DNA of 64,000 nt from Pseudomonas rustica (GCF_018336155.1 NZ_JAGYHF010000010.1:124001-188000), one strand, 5' to 3'. Shown: positions 8,727 through 17,199, numbered from the stretch's first letter. A program made the numbers and translations. Notes: generated by a model not told the origin, from the letters alone.

Positions 8727-8850
8727 CTGTGGTGAGGGGATTTATCCCCGACCGGCTGCGCAGCAGTCGCAAAACCTGCAAATGCGCTGTGTCTGTAAGA
8801 ATGCAGGGGGCGGCTTCGCCACCCATCGGGGATAAATCCCCTCACCACAA
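8727..8850. repeat. REP pair, family C
   Basis: Inverted arms CTGTGGTGAGGGGATTTATC and GATAAATCCCCTCACCAC enclose a variable loop. It lies upstream of the chemoreceptor. With the next element it fills most of the 554-base gap 8590-9143; a promoter for each divergent gene should lie in what remains, but none is evident. Confidence 0.9.
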
Positions 8851-8874
8851 AGTTTGTGCCTGGCCCCGGATATT

Positions 8875-8980
8875 GATCGTTCCCACGCTCCGCGTGGGAA
8901 TGCAGCCCGGGACGCTCCGCGTCCCAAAGCGGACGCAGAGCGTCCATTGAGGCGTTCCCACGCAGAGCGTGGGGACGATC
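8875..8980. repeat. Palindromic repeat, family D
   Basis: Long dyad starting GATCGTTCCCACGCTCCGCG and ending GCAGAGCGTGGGGACGATC. It contains nested shorter palindromes (GGACGCTCCGCGTCC). A second copy is at 50789-50895. Confidence 0.9.
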
Positions 8981-9143
8981 AAGGGTTGTGAGTAGCCTTC
9001 GATGTTTTGACACCGCCGCCACTCTGCGGCACAGTGCGCGCCCTTCTAATAAGACCCTCTTTGCAAATCCGCCGGTTTAGCGTTGGCGGACTCATTCTGT
9101 CTGGCGGTCGGTTGTCCACCGCAGTGTTTTTTGAGGTAGTGAA

Positions 9144-10463
9144 ATGAATGCAGTCATAGCGGCGGTCGGCGTCATGCTGATTCTCAGCCTGTCGCGCGTG
9201 CACGTGGTGATCGCTTTGATCGTCGGCGCGCTGGTCGGCGGCCTGACCGGTGGTTTGGGTATCGACGCCACGCTCAAGGCGTTCAACAGCGGCCTGGGCG
9301 GCGGCGCGACCGTGGCGTTGTCCTACGCGTTGCTCGGTGCTTTCGCCGTGGCGATTGCCAAATCGGGCCTGGCCCACGCATTGGCCGACAAGGCGCTGGC
9401 GATGGTCGATCGTCAACATTCGAGCGGTGGCGGCAGTGTCAAATGGCTGCTGATCGGTCTGTTGTGGGTGGTCGCGATTGCTTCGCAGAACATCCTGCCG
9501 ATCCACATCGCCTTCATTCCACTGCTGGTGCCGCCACTTCTATATGTACTGACCAAGCTGCAACTCGACCGCCGCTTGATCGCCTGCGTCATGACCTTCG
9601 GTCTGATCACGCCGTACATGGTGTTCCCGGTCGGCTTCGGCAACATCTTCCTCAACCAGATCCTGCTGGCCAACGTCAGCAAGGCCGGCGTCGACATCAG
9701 CCAGATCAATGTCATGCACGCCATGGCTATTCCGGCGCTGGGCATGGTCTTCGGTCTGTTGGTGGCGGTGTTCTTCAGCTACCGCAAAAAGCGCGTTTAC
9801 GATCTGGAAAAAATCGAGCAGGTCGAACAGGTCAGCGTTGCCTACAACCCGAAAACCATCGGCATTGCCGGTCTGGCGATTGCTGCGGCGTTCATCATTC
9901 AGTTGCTGCTCGACTCGATGATTATCGGCGCGCTCGCCGGTTTTCTGATCTTCTCGGCGTCGGGCATTGTGAAGTGGCGTGAAACCGACGACCTGTTCAC
10001 CGAAGGCATGAAGATGATGGCGATGATCGGCTTCATCATGATCTCGGCCTCGGGATTTGCCGAAGTGCTCAAAGCCACCGGCGAAGTGCGCACGCTGGTC
10101 GAAAGCGCAGCGGCGTGGATCAATCACAGTCGGGCGATTGGCGCGTTGTTGATGTTGCTGGTGGGCCTGATGGTGACCATCGGGATCGGTTCGTCGTTCT
10201 CGACGGTGCCGATTCTGGCGGCGATTTTCGTGCCTTTGTGCGTGCAGCTCGGCTTCAGCCCGATGGCGATCGTGTGCATCGTCGGCACCGCCGGGGCACT
10301 GGGCGATACCGGCTCGCCAGCGTCGGACTCGACACTGGGGCCGACCTCCGGTTTGAACGTTGACGGGCAGCATCACCATATCTGGGACACCGTGGTGCCG
10401 ACGTTCCTGCACTACAACCTGCCGCTGCTGGCGTTCGGCTGGGTGGCCGCGATGGTTCTCTAA
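9144..10463 (+). CDS. NhaC/YuiF-type Na+/H+ antiporter-family transporter
   Basis: A 439-residue polytopic membrane protein with about eleven hydrophobic segments. The pattern matches the Na+/H+ antiporter family proteins related to NhaC and Bacillus YuiF: a glycine-rich first half (LIVGALVGGLTGGLGI), ALLGAFAVAIAKSG, and the C-terminal GTAGALGDTGSPASDSTLGP motif. Members of this group are often annotated as antiporters, though amino acid uptake has been proposed for some. A GAGGTAG ribosome site precedes the ATG. It stands alone between two chemoreceptors, which hints at (but does not show) a shared interest in a small nutrient. Confidence 0.8.
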   Translation: MNAVIAAVGVMLILSLSRVHVVIALIVGALVGGLTGGLGIDATLKAFNSGLGGGATVALSYALLGAFAVAIAKSGLAHALADKALAMVDRQHSSGGGSVKWLLIGLLWVVAIASQNILPIHIAFIPLLVPPLLYVLTKLQLDRRLIACVMTFGLITPYMVFPVGFGNIFLNQILLANVSKAGVDISQINVMHAMAIPALGMVFGLLVAVFFSYRKKRVYDLEKIEQVEQVSVAYNPKTIGIAGLAIAAAFIIQLLLDSMIIGALAGFLIFSASGIVKWRETDDLFTEGMKMMAMIGFIMISASGFAEVLKATGEVRTLVESAAAWINHSRAIGALLMLLVGLMVTIGIGSSFSTVPILAAIFVPLCVQLGFSPMAIVCIVGTAGALGDTGSPASDSTLGPTSGLNVDGQHHHIWDTVVPTFLHYNLPLLAFGWVAAMVL

Positions 10464-10479
10464 GCACCACAAATCCCAA

Positions 10480-10571
10480 CTGTGGGAGCGAGCTTGCTCG
10501 CGAAGGCGTCCTGTCAGTCACCGTCATTGTTAACTGACACAGCGCATTCGCGAGCAAGCCCGCTCCCACAG
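10480..10571. repeat. REP pair, family B
   Basis: Begins 17 bases after the transporter stop; arms CTGTGGGAGCGAGCTTGCTC and GAGCAAGCCCGCTCCCAC. Confidence 0.9.
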
Positions 10572-10664
10572 GGGGAATGCGGTGAGCCTCACGATTCAAC
10601 TTTTGCTTTTGCGTGCCGTTAAAGCCTTTAACCACGCCAATAAAACCAAAAGAGTGAGCCCCCA

Positions 10665-12347
10665 ATGCGCCTGAGCCTCAAGGCTAAAGTCCTGTCCCTC
10701 GCCGTCCTCCCGGTGCTGCTCTTTGCGCTGGTCATCAGCCTGACCACGCTGTTCATCCTTCAGCAACAGGCGCACAACGAGGTCGAGCAGACCCGCGAGC
10801 GCCTGCTCGGCGACGCCAAAGCCACCCTGCAAAGTTACGTCGCCGTGGCCATGACCACGATCAAACCTCTCTACGACGCTGCCGCCCCCGGCGATGACGC
10901 GGCGCGCGCGCAGGCGATCAAATTGCTCTCGGGGATTCGCTACGGCAAGGACGGCTACTTCTTCGGCTACGACTCCGAGACCGTGCGCCTGTTCAAGGCC
11001 AACGACCCGGAGGGCGTGGGCAAAAGCTTTAAGGACAACCGCGACCCGAACGGCGTTTACGTCAACCAGGGCCTGGTGAAAGTGGCGAAGGACGGCACGC
11101 ACTATTTGCAATACAGTTCGCCGCTGCCGGGCAATGCGCAGGTGCTGGTGCCGAAACTCGGCTACACCGAATACCTGGCGAAGTGGGACATGGCGGTCGG
11201 TACCTCGGTCAACCTCGACGGCATCGAGGCGCAAGTGGCGCTGGTGCAAACGCAAGTGCAGGAACGCATGCAAGGCGTGGTGCTGAGCATCGTCGGCGTC
11301 GCGGTGGTGGTGCTGTTGGTGATCGCGGCGGCGGGCATGCTGCTGGCCAATACCATTTTGCGTCCGCTGACGCTGATGAAGGCCAACCTCGATGACATCG
11401 CGGCGGGCGAGGGCGATCTGACCCGTCGTCTGAACATCACCAGTCAGGACGAACTCGGCGAACTGGCCGGTTCGTTTAACCGCTTCGTCGACAAGATTCA
11501 CGGACTGGTGCGGCAGATCACCGAGATGACCACGCAACTCACCGGGCTGGTGACGCAAGTCTCGGATCAGGCGCAGCGCTCGGATCAGGCGATGGAGCGC
11601 CAGCGTCACGAGACCGATCAGGTGGCAACGGCGATCAACGAAATGTCCGCCGCCGCGCAGGAAGTGGCGAAGAGCGCGCAGAACGCCGCCGTCGCTGCCC
11701 AGCAGACTGATGAAGAAGGCCAGAGCGCCAAGCGCGTGGTGGCGGGCAGCATCAAACAGATTCATGCGTTGGTCGATGACATCCGCAGCAGCGGCGTGTC
11801 GCTGGACAGCTTGCAGCAGGACGTGAGCTCGATTGTCGGCGTGCTCGGGGTGATTCGTTCGATTGCCGAGCAGACCAACCTGCTCGCACTGAACGCGGCA
11901 ATCGAAGCGGCGCGGGCCGGTGAGGCCGGGCGCGGGTTTGCCGTGGTGGCGGATGAAGTGCGCGCGCTGGCCAGTCGTACGCAAATCAGCACTCAGGAAA
12001 TTCAGGGGATGATCGATCGCTTGCAGGCCGGGACGCAGTCGGCGGTGGAAGCGATGCGCCGATCCAGTGAGGCGGGCGACGGCACGTCGGCGCAGGCCAA
12101 TCAGGCTGGGGCTTCGCTGGACACGATGGCGTCGTTGATTGCGACGATCAACTCGATGAACGCGCAGATTGCCAGCGCGGCAGAAGAGCAGACGGCGGTG
12201 GCGGAAGAGATCAATCGCAGCGTGCACCAGATTGCGGTGGCGGTGGACAGCGTGGCGGATGAGACGCAGTTGGGGGCGCAGACTTCGCGTAGTTTGGCGG
12301 ATCTTGGTCAGCGGCTGGGCAAACTTGTCGGCCAGTTTCGGATTTGA
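10665..12347 (+). CDS. Methyl-accepting chemotaxis protein, sCache sensor
   Basis: A 560-residue chemoreceptor. A membrane helix at about 10-32 and another at 203-228 flank a sensor of roughly 160 residues with the single-Cache pattern YGKDGYFFGYD and LGYTEYLAKWDMAVGT. HAMP and a full signalling domain follow, with the hairpin AEQTNLLALNAAIEAARAG. Known sCache_2 chemoreceptors of pseudomonads (for example McpP of P. putida) bind small carboxylates such as acetate, pyruvate and lactate. A similar ligand is plausible here, by family only. The C-terminus ends GQFRI without a pentapeptide tether. Confidence 0.9.
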   Translation: MRLSLKAKVLSLAVLPVLLFALVISLTTLFILQQQAHNEVEQTRERLLGDAKATLQSYVAVAMTTIKPLYDAAAPGDDAARAQAIKLLSGIRYGKDGYFFGYDSETVRLFKANDPEGVGKSFKDNRDPNGVYVNQGLVKVAKDGTHYLQYSSPLPGNAQVLVPKLGYTEYLAKWDMAVGTSVNLDGIEAQVALVQTQVQERMQGVVLSIVGVAVVVLLVIAAAGMLLANTILRPLTLMKANLDDIAAGEGDLTRRLNITSQDELGELAGSFNRFVDKIHGLVRQITEMTTQLTGLVTQVSDQAQRSDQAMERQRHETDQVATAINEMSAAAQEVAKSAQNAAVAAQQTDEEGQSAKRVVAGSIKQIHALVDDIRSSGVSLDSLQQDVSSIVGVLGVIRSIAEQTNLLALNAAIEAARAGEAGRGFAVVADEVRALASRTQISTQEIQGMIDRLQAGTQSAVEAMRRSSEAGDGTSAQANQAGASLDTMASLIATINSMNAQIASAAEEQTAVAEEINRSVHQIAVAVDSVADETQLGAQTSRSLADLGQRLGKLVGQFRI

Positions 12348-12356
12348 AGCTTTAAG

Positions 12357-12539
12357 AGCCCCTCACCCTAGCCCTCTCCCGGAGGGAGAGGGGACTGACC
12401 GAGTTGTCTTGCGTTGTACATCGACCTGAGAAATCGAGTCGATTATGGATTCACAGCAGGGCTTTCAGGTCGATGCATGCCTGCAATATCCCGCAATCAG
12501 TTCCCTCTCCCTCGGGGAGAGGGCTAGGGTGAGGGGCTC
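12357..12539. repeat. Inverted pair of family E repeats
   Basis: Left arm CCCCTCACCCTAGCCCTCTC and right arm GAGAGGGCTAGGGTGAGGGG surround about 110 bases that include the GACTGACCGAGTTG box of the 108-bp array. It separates the chemoreceptor from the convergent LysR gene. Confidence 0.9.
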
Positions 12540-12554
12540 TTGATCTTCAACCCT

Positions 12555-13490
12555 TCAAGTCCGATCCCAATAAGGCACTTCGCCGAAGCATTCGATGAAG
12601 AAGTCGATAACGGTGCGCACCTTCACCGACAAGCGCCGACTCCCCGGCCACAGCACCGCAATCTGCTGCGGCTCCAGACTGTTCGACACCTGATACTCGC
12701 CCAACACCGGCACCAACGTGCCTTCGCGTACCGCCTCGCCAATCAGCCACGACGGAAACATCACCAGCCCCAATCCCTGTTCGGCGGCTTGGGTGAGGGT
12801 GTCGGCGTGGTTGCCGGTGATCGGGCCTTTCACCGAGTACGGCGCCCAGTCCTGCCCGTCGCGACGGAAGAACCAGCGCTGCAGTCCGGCCGCGCCTTTG
12901 TACGCCAGGCACTGGTGTTGCGCGAGATCGTCGGGGTGTTGCGGGGTGCCGTGGCGTTTTAGATACGCCGGGCTGGCCGCGACCTGAAAGCGGTGCGGTG
13001 CCAGAATCCGCGCTTGCATGCTGGAGTCATGCAGTGGGCCGATGCGGAACAGCAGATCCGCGCCTTCTTGCAGCGGATCGACGTAATGGTCGGTCTGCTG
13101 AATATCCAGTTGCAGCTTCGGATAGCGCGCGCACAACTTGCCCAGCCACGGCGTCAGATGGCGCTGGCCGAACACCACCGGGGCGTTGATGCGCACCAGG
13201 CCGGTGGGTTCGCTTTGCTGTTCCTGCAACGCCTGTTCGGCTTCTTCCAATTGCACCAACACCAGCCGCGCGTGATGGCCGAGCATGCGCCCAGCCTCGG
13301 TCGACGTGACGGCGCGGGTATGGCGGTAGAGCAATTGCTGATTCAGCGCTTGCTCCATCAAATGGATCTGCCGCGAAATCGAGGAGGGCGCCACGCCTTC
13401 GCGACGGGCGACTTCGGAAAAACTGCCGTGATCGAGCACGGCCACAAACAGTCGCAGCGCTTTGAATCCGAGTTCGTTTAGGCCATACAT
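12555..13490 (-). CDS. LysR-family transcriptional regulator
   Basis: A 311-residue regulator. The N-terminal winged helix-turn-helix (about residues 8-66) includes SFSEVARREGVAPSSISRQI. The C-terminal two-lobed ligand domain follows (about 92-300), with GADLLFRIG and the AEQGLGLVMFPSWLI segment typical of the CrgA/DsdC-like subgroup. The start at 13490 gives the usual length; a longer frame adds 17 residues with no family support. It is divergent from the two half-size DMT transporter genes, a common arrangement in which the regulator controls its neighbour. No clear T-N11-A site was picked out in the 112-base gap. Confidence 0.9.
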   Translation of the reverse strand: MYGLNELGFKALRLFVAVLDHGSFSEVARREGVAPSSISRQIHLMEQALNQQLLYRHTRAVTSTEAGRMLGHHARLVLVQLEEAEQALQEQQSEPTGLVRINAPVVFGQRHLTPWLGKLCARYPKLQLDIQQTDHYVDPLQEGADLLFRIGPLHDSSMQARILAPHRFQVAASPAYLKRHGTPQHPDDLAQHQCLAYKGAAGLQRWFFRRDGQDWAPYSVKGPITGNHADTLTQAAEQGLGLVMFPSWLIGEAVREGTLVPVLGEYQVSNSLEPQQIAVLWPGSRRLSVKVRTVIDFFIECFGEVPYWDRT

Positions 13491-13602
13491 GGTCTGTCCT
13501 GCTGTGCGTGTTGCGCAAAGGTGTTGTCCGGATGCTCCCATTTATCGCACAGCAACGCCAGCCGATAATCCGCGCCATTGTTGACTGGGCTGGATTGTAT
13601 TT

Positions 13603-14088
13603 ATGCAAACGTTGGATGAAGTGAGTGTTGCGCCGCCGGTGGCCAAACCGGGGTTGCGCTTGTTGTTGCTGCCGCTGGTGATTCTGGCGGGGATGGGTTT
13701 GTCGGTGGAGGCGGGTTTGCTCGGGCCGTTGGGTGCGCAGGTCGGGCATTTGTGGGCGACGTTGAGCATCTTCGGGGTGGGCTCGGCGATTCTGTTTTTG
13801 CTGCTGTTGTTTGCGGGGCCACAGAAAGGGCCGGCGCTGAACACGCTGCCGCGCTGGCAGTTGATCGGTGGTTTGCTCGGGCCGATTTATGTGGTGGTGC
13901 TGACCCTGGCCACGCCGCACATTGGTATCGCCATGACGATGATCGCGATTCTTTCCGGGCAGGTCGGCAAGAGTGTGTTGATCGATCATTTCGGCTGGTT
14001 CGGGGCGACGCGCAAGAAGGTCAACGGTGAGCGTTGGTTGGCGCTGCTGTTGATTGTCGCGGCACTTGTTTTGATTGCGCGGGGTTGA
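13603..14088 (+). CDS. DMT-family half transporter (YdcZ/DUF606), first of pair
   Basis: A 161-residue membrane protein with five hydrophobic segments, the size and pattern of DUF606/YdcZ proteins in the drug/metabolite transporter superfamily. SVEAGLLGPLG in the first helix and LSGQVGKSVLIDHFGWFG near the end are the family signatures. The last base overlaps the next gene (ATGA). Half-size members like these commonly occur as pairs and probably act as heterodimers. Export of a small molecule under control of the divergent LysR regulator is the simplest reading; the substrate is unknown. Confidence 0.8.
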   Translation: MQTLDEVSVAPPVAKPGLRLLLLPLVILAGMGLSVEAGLLGPLGAQVGHLWATLSIFGVGSAILFLLLLFAGPQKGPALNTLPRWQLIGGLLGPIYVVVLTLATPHIGIAMTMIAILSGQVGKSVLIDHFGWFGATRKKVNGERWLALLLIVAALVLIARG

Positions 14089-14546
14089 TGATGAATCTGA
14101 TTATTTTGTTGGCTGTGGTGGTGGCGGCGGGTGCGATATTGAGTGTTCAGGCGGCGATCAATGGGCGCTTGGGGGAAACCGTTGGTGTGTTGCGCAGTAG
14201 TTTGTTGACGTTTGCTGTGGGTGCGTTGGTGACCGGGTTGTTGATTTTGTTTTTTGAACCGGCGCATGCGGTGGGGTTGTTGGATGTGCCGAAGTGGCAG
14301 TTGAGTGGGGCGCTGTTTGGGGTGGTTTATATGATTGTCATGGTGGGCGCGGTGCCTCGTGTGGGGACGGCGGTGGCGACGGTGGCGGTGATTGTCGGGC
14401 AGTTGGGGATGGGGATGTTGATTGATAATTTTGGCTGGTTCGGGAATCCGGCGATTGAGTTGTCGGGGAGTCGGGTGTTGGCGATGGTGCTTTTGGCGGG
14501 GGCTTTGGTGTTTATGTATCGGAGTAGTGTGCGTAGCTCTGATTGA
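14088..14546 (+). CDS. DMT-family half transporter (YdcZ/DUF606), second of pair
   Basis: A 152-residue paralogue of the preceding gene, in the same operon with translational overlap. SVQAAINGRLGETVG in helix one and VGQLGMGMLIDNFGWFG near the C-terminus align with the corresponding parts of its partner. Two ATG codons stand side by side at 14088 and 14091; either could start. Codon use drifts towards T-rich wobble bases (many GTT, TTG and GGG) compared with upstream genes. Confidence 0.8.
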   Translation: MMNLIILLAVVVAAGAILSVQAAINGRLGETVGVLRSSLLTFAVGALVTGLLILFFEPAHAVGLLDVPKWQLSGALFGVVYMIVMVGAVPRVGTAVATVAVIVGQLGMGMLIDNFGWFGNPAIELSGSRVLAMVLLAGALVFMYRSSVRSSD

Positions 14547-14547
14547 T

Positions 14548-14880
14548 TGTGGTTTTGGGGTTGTGGGCATATCCGTTGCTGCGGTGATGGCTGATTATGG
14601 TTCCGCCCTTACGGCGGGTCACTTTTGGCAAACGCCCCAAAAAGTAACCAAAAGGTCTGTGCCCTGACGTTCGGCCCGCTCGCTGGGGCTCGGGGTTCCT
14701 TCGCTGCGGGATCGATCCGGGGGGGCAGCGCCTACGGTTTGCTTCGCTGCACCTCCTCTCGCTGTGTTTGGCTGCGCCAAACGGTCGCTACGCTCCCACC
14801 CCCCGGATCAATCCCTCCACTCAGCCTGCCCACGGGCTCTAAGATCAAAAGCAGGCGAGCTGAGACTCGGCCTATTGAGT
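14548..14880. repeat. Long intergenic repeat, left arm of nested palindrome
   Basis: About 330 bases with no gene. It contains GGGCATATCCGTTGCTGCGG, TACGGTTTGCTTCGCTGCAC and the CACCTCCTCTCG box, each of which recurs in inverse orientation at 15120-15428. Small dyads inside (TTTGGCTGCGCCAAA) are typical of repetitive extragenic DNA. Confidence 0.85.
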
Positions 14881-14925
14881 GGTGAAGAGCGGGGCGCACA
14901 CGGCTTTTTGATTTGCGTTGGATTC

Positions 14926-15077
14926 GCCCCTCACCCCAGCCCTCTCCCGAGGGAGAGGGGGCCGATTGGTGGGTTTTTCAGAATGTGTGTTCGACTCGGT
15001 ATCCCAAGTCGGCGTATTTCGCCCAAACACCCCGATCAGTCCCCTCTCCCTCCGGGAGAGGGCTAGGGTGAGGGGCT
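14926..15077. repeat. Family E inverted pair at palindrome centre
   Basis: CCCCTCACCCCAGCCCTCTC and GAGAGGGCTAGGGTGAGGGG face each other, sitting between the two long arms. The spacer keeps the GACTCGGTATCCCAAGTCGG motif of the 108- and 114-bp arrays. Confidence 0.85.
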
Positions 15078-15119
15078 CTTGATCTGGCTTTTGCTGTGGC
15101 TCTTGATCTGGCTTTTGAT

Positions 15120-15428
15120 TTTGGCCCCCATCGGCAGGCCGAGCGTAGGTGTTCATCCGGGGTAGGCGCGCAGCGCCGTGCGGCGTAGCCGCATACATCG
15201 AGAGGAGGTGCAGCGAAGCAAACCGTAGGCGATGCCCCCGGATGGACACCGTAGCGAGGGAACACTGAGCCTCAGCGAAGTGCCGTACGCCGGGGGCCAA
15301 GCCTTTTGCTTACTTTTCGGCGTCTGGAAAAGTGAGTCGCTGTAAGAGCGAAACCGCCAGAAGCCCCACCCGCAGCAACGGATATGCCCCCAAAACCCCA
15401 AACCCCCAAAACCCCCAAAACCCCAAAC
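15120..15428. repeat. Long intergenic repeat, right arm, ending in a G4-prone tract
   Basis: Inverted, diverged counterpart of 14548-14880: CGAGAGGAGGTGCAGCGAAG, CGCAGCAACGGATATGCCCC and the GCTTACTTTTCGGCGTCTGG box. The outer end (15387-15424) is five runs of 4-5 C separated by 3-4 A, giving five G runs on the minus strand. Confidence 0.85.
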
Positions 15429-15436
15429 AAGCAAAA

Positions 15437-15468
15437 TCAAAAGATCGCAGCCTTCGGCAGCTCCTACA
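15437..15468. repeat. Single REP, family A
   Basis: One unpaired copy (GATCGCAGCCTTCGGCAGCT) just outside the long palindrome. Confidence 0.8.
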
Positions 15469-15528
15469 CTGGTAATCACGGCTTACCTAAAAGCCCCAGA
15501 CAACCACCACCCCAAGGAGTCTGCCCCC

Positions 15529-15696
15529 ATGCCCGATAGAAAATGCGATTGCCCAAACTGCAAATGCACCATCAAAGAAGGCGATCATGCCTACGCCGTA
15601 CACGGCAAACACTACTGCTGCGAAGCCTGCGCCCACCACCACAAAGGTGGCGAAGAATGCTCAAGCAAAGGCTGCCACTGCGCACATCCCAAATAA
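15529..15696 (+). CDS. Small bacterial metallothionein
   Basis: A 55-residue protein containing ten cysteines (positions 6, 8, 11, 13, 30, 31, 34, 44, 49, 51) and many histidines. The order CDCPNCKC, then YCCEAC, then CSSKGCHC matches the SmtA/BmtA metallothioneins that bind zinc and cadmium in a Cys/His cluster in the cytoplasm. The central part keeps the aromatic YAVHGKHYCCEACA segment of Pseudomonas members. AAGGAG lies 9 bases before the ATG. It is a monocistronic gene after a long repeat region. Regulation was not visible; no clear metalloregulator operator stands out upstream. Confidence 0.92.
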   Translation: MPDRKCDCPNCKCTIKEGDHAYAVHGKHYCCEACAHHHKGGEECSSKGCHCAHPK

Positions 15697-15710
15697 ACAC
15701 AGGCAAAAAA

Positions 15711-15736
15711 AAGTGGAGCCTAATCAGGCTCCACTT
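15711..15736 (-). terminator. Terminator of the downstream small gene
   Basis: Perfect ten-base stem AAGTGGAGCC/GGCTCCACTT with a six-base loop. On the minus strand it is followed by nine T, so it serves the minus-strand gene whose last codons it overlaps. It lacks a T run for the metallothionein. Confidence 0.8.
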
Positions 15737-15995
15737 CCAATTTCAGACTTTCATCATCCAGCCGCTCGGTATGCCGCACCGTGCCTTGCAATCGCCGCCC
15801 CTCAACCCGAACCACCACGGTTTTCGCCTGGTCGAGGTCTTCCGGTAACGGCGCTGGCACTCTCAGGGCGAAGCAATACGGATCATCGTCGACCGCTTCC
15901 AGACCCACGCGGCAATCCACGCTTTTGGTGATACGCCCAAACAAGGTGTCGAGGCCGTAGTCCAGATGCGCCGGGCTGCTGCTGAAATCGATCAT
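15720..15995 (-). CDS. Uncharacterised 91-residue protein
   Basis: I do not recognise a family. The protein starts MIDFSSSPAHLDYG, is acidic and soluble, has no signal peptide or membrane segment, and contains one PYCFALRVPAPLP segment followed by basic VRVEGRRLQGTVRH. A GGGGGAA ribosome site lies about 9 bases before the ATG at 15995. Its stop lies inside the terminator stem. Coding character (third-position G/C, compact stop-to-terminator arrangement) supports a real gene. Confidence 0.65.
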   Translation of the reverse strand: MIDFSSSPAHLDYGLDTLFGRITKSVDCRVGLEAVDDDPYCFALRVPAPLPEDLDQAKTVVVRVEGRRLQGTVRHTERLDDESLKLEVEPD

Positions 15996-16032
15996 GGTTG
16001 CATTCCCCCGAATGTTCGCGTGCAGGCTGAGC

Positions 16033-16260
16033 TTAGCTGGTCGGTCGCCAGACGACGTTTTCCACGCCGAATTTTTCCGCCATCGGTTTGCTGGTCTTCT
16101 GTACTTTTTCACGGCCAAAGCGCGGAATGCGACCCACGCCGGCATCGCAACTCGCCCAGTGCCACGCCTCGGTGTTGTCCATTTTGTCCGAGCGGATAAT
16201 GAACGACTTGGCTGTGCCGTGAAGGGTGTACTCGATGACGTAGAGTTTTGCGTTGTTCAT
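16033..16260 (-). CDS. Small Pseudomonas protein, DUF6555-like
   Basis: A 75-residue cytoplasmic protein beginning MNNAKLYVIEYTLHG, with the segment AWHWASCDAGVGRIPRFG and a basic C-terminus. It resembles the small Pseudomonas family listed as DUF6555; that identification is from memory of the pattern. A strong GGAGGAA site precedes the ATG at 16260, which is why this start is preferred over an upstream codon adding 15 residues. It reads in the same direction as the 91-residue gene 37 bases further on. Function unknown. Confidence 0.6.
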   Translation of the reverse strand: MNNAKLYVIEYTLHGTAKSFIIRSDKMDNTEAWHWASCDAGVGRIPRFGREKVQKTSKPMAEKFGVENVVWRPTS

Positions 16261-16396
16261 AAAGCCGGTATTCCTCCCTGTGGTAATAGAGGGATCGTTG
16301 AGCACCGGGAAAATTCATTCGGATTGTCCGACGGTATCTATCGTTGGCGGGGTTTCGGGCGACTGGTTACCATGGCGGTTCCGCCAACCCCAATGA

Positions 16397-17170
16397 ATGC
16401 TCACCATGGCCCTCGCCACGCCCCCCGATTTCACTGACATCGATGTGCCCGTGCAACCGCTGGCGCGCACGTACCCGCGCGGGTTGTTTATCGAGCCGCA
16501 TGAGCATGACTGGGGGCAGTTGCTGTACGCGATGAGCGGGGTGATGTGGGTCGAGACGCCGCATGAAGCGCTGGTGGTGCCGCCGCAGCGCGCGGTGTGG
16601 TTGCCGCCCGGGGTGCCGCACGGGATTCGCGTGGTGTCGGATTTGCAGATGCGCAATATCTACCTGCGCCCGGCGCTGGCGGCGACGCTGGATCAGACGG
16701 TGCAGGTGATCGAGGTCGGTGGTTTGCTGCGCGAGTTGATCGTCGGGCTGGTGGAGCAGGGCGACAGCGGTGAGCCAGCGTATTACGAGGCGCTGGTTGG
16801 CTTGGCGCTGCTGGAGTTGCAGCGCGCAAGGCGTTCGCAGCTGAAAATCCCGATGCCGGATGATTCCGATCGGCGCCTGATGAATCTTTGCCAGGCGGTG
16901 ATGGCCGCGCCGTCGCTGGAGATCCCGTTCGAACAGCACGCGGAAAACGCCGGGGCCAGCGTGCGCACGTTGGCGCGATTGTTTAAGGACAGTCTGGGCA
17001 TGGGCTTCGCCGAGTGGCGGCGACAGGTACAACTGGCAACGGCGGTGGCGGAGTTGATTCAGGGTGTGGCGGTGAGCGTCATCGCCCGCGAACTCGGCTA
17101 TTCCCCGAGCAGCTTCAGCGACATGTTCCGCCGCGAACTGGGCGTCGCCCCGTCACAGTTCACCCTGTAA
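16397..17170 (+). CDS. AraC-family regulator with N-terminal cupin
   Basis: A 257-residue regulator. Residues about 20-85 form a cupin sensor (IEPHEHDWGQLLYAMSG, then WLPPGVPHGIRV). The C-terminal AraC domain includes SVRTLARLFKDSLGMGFAEW and the second helix-turn-helix with VIARELGYSPSSFSDMFRR. The layout matches the NimR-type group of AraC regulators that often govern an adjacent transporter. Neighbours here are an XapX protein and an oxidoreductase downstream, past a REP pair. A second in-frame ATG at 16406 is equally possible. Confidence 0.88.
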   Translation: MLTMALATPPDFTDIDVPVQPLARTYPRGLFIEPHEHDWGQLLYAMSGVMWVETPHEALVVPPQRAVWLPPGVPHGIRVVSDLQMRNIYLRPALAATLDQTVQVIEVGGLLRELIVGLVEQGDSGEPAYYEALVGLALLELQRARRSQLKIPMPDDSDRRLMNLCQAVMAAPSLEIPFEQHAENAGASVRTLARLFKDSLGMGFAEWRRQVQLATAVAELIQGVAVSVIARELGYSPSSFSDMFRRELGVAPSQFTL

Positions 17171-17199
17171 CGACGCTATTTCCTGAACCTGCACAAAGC

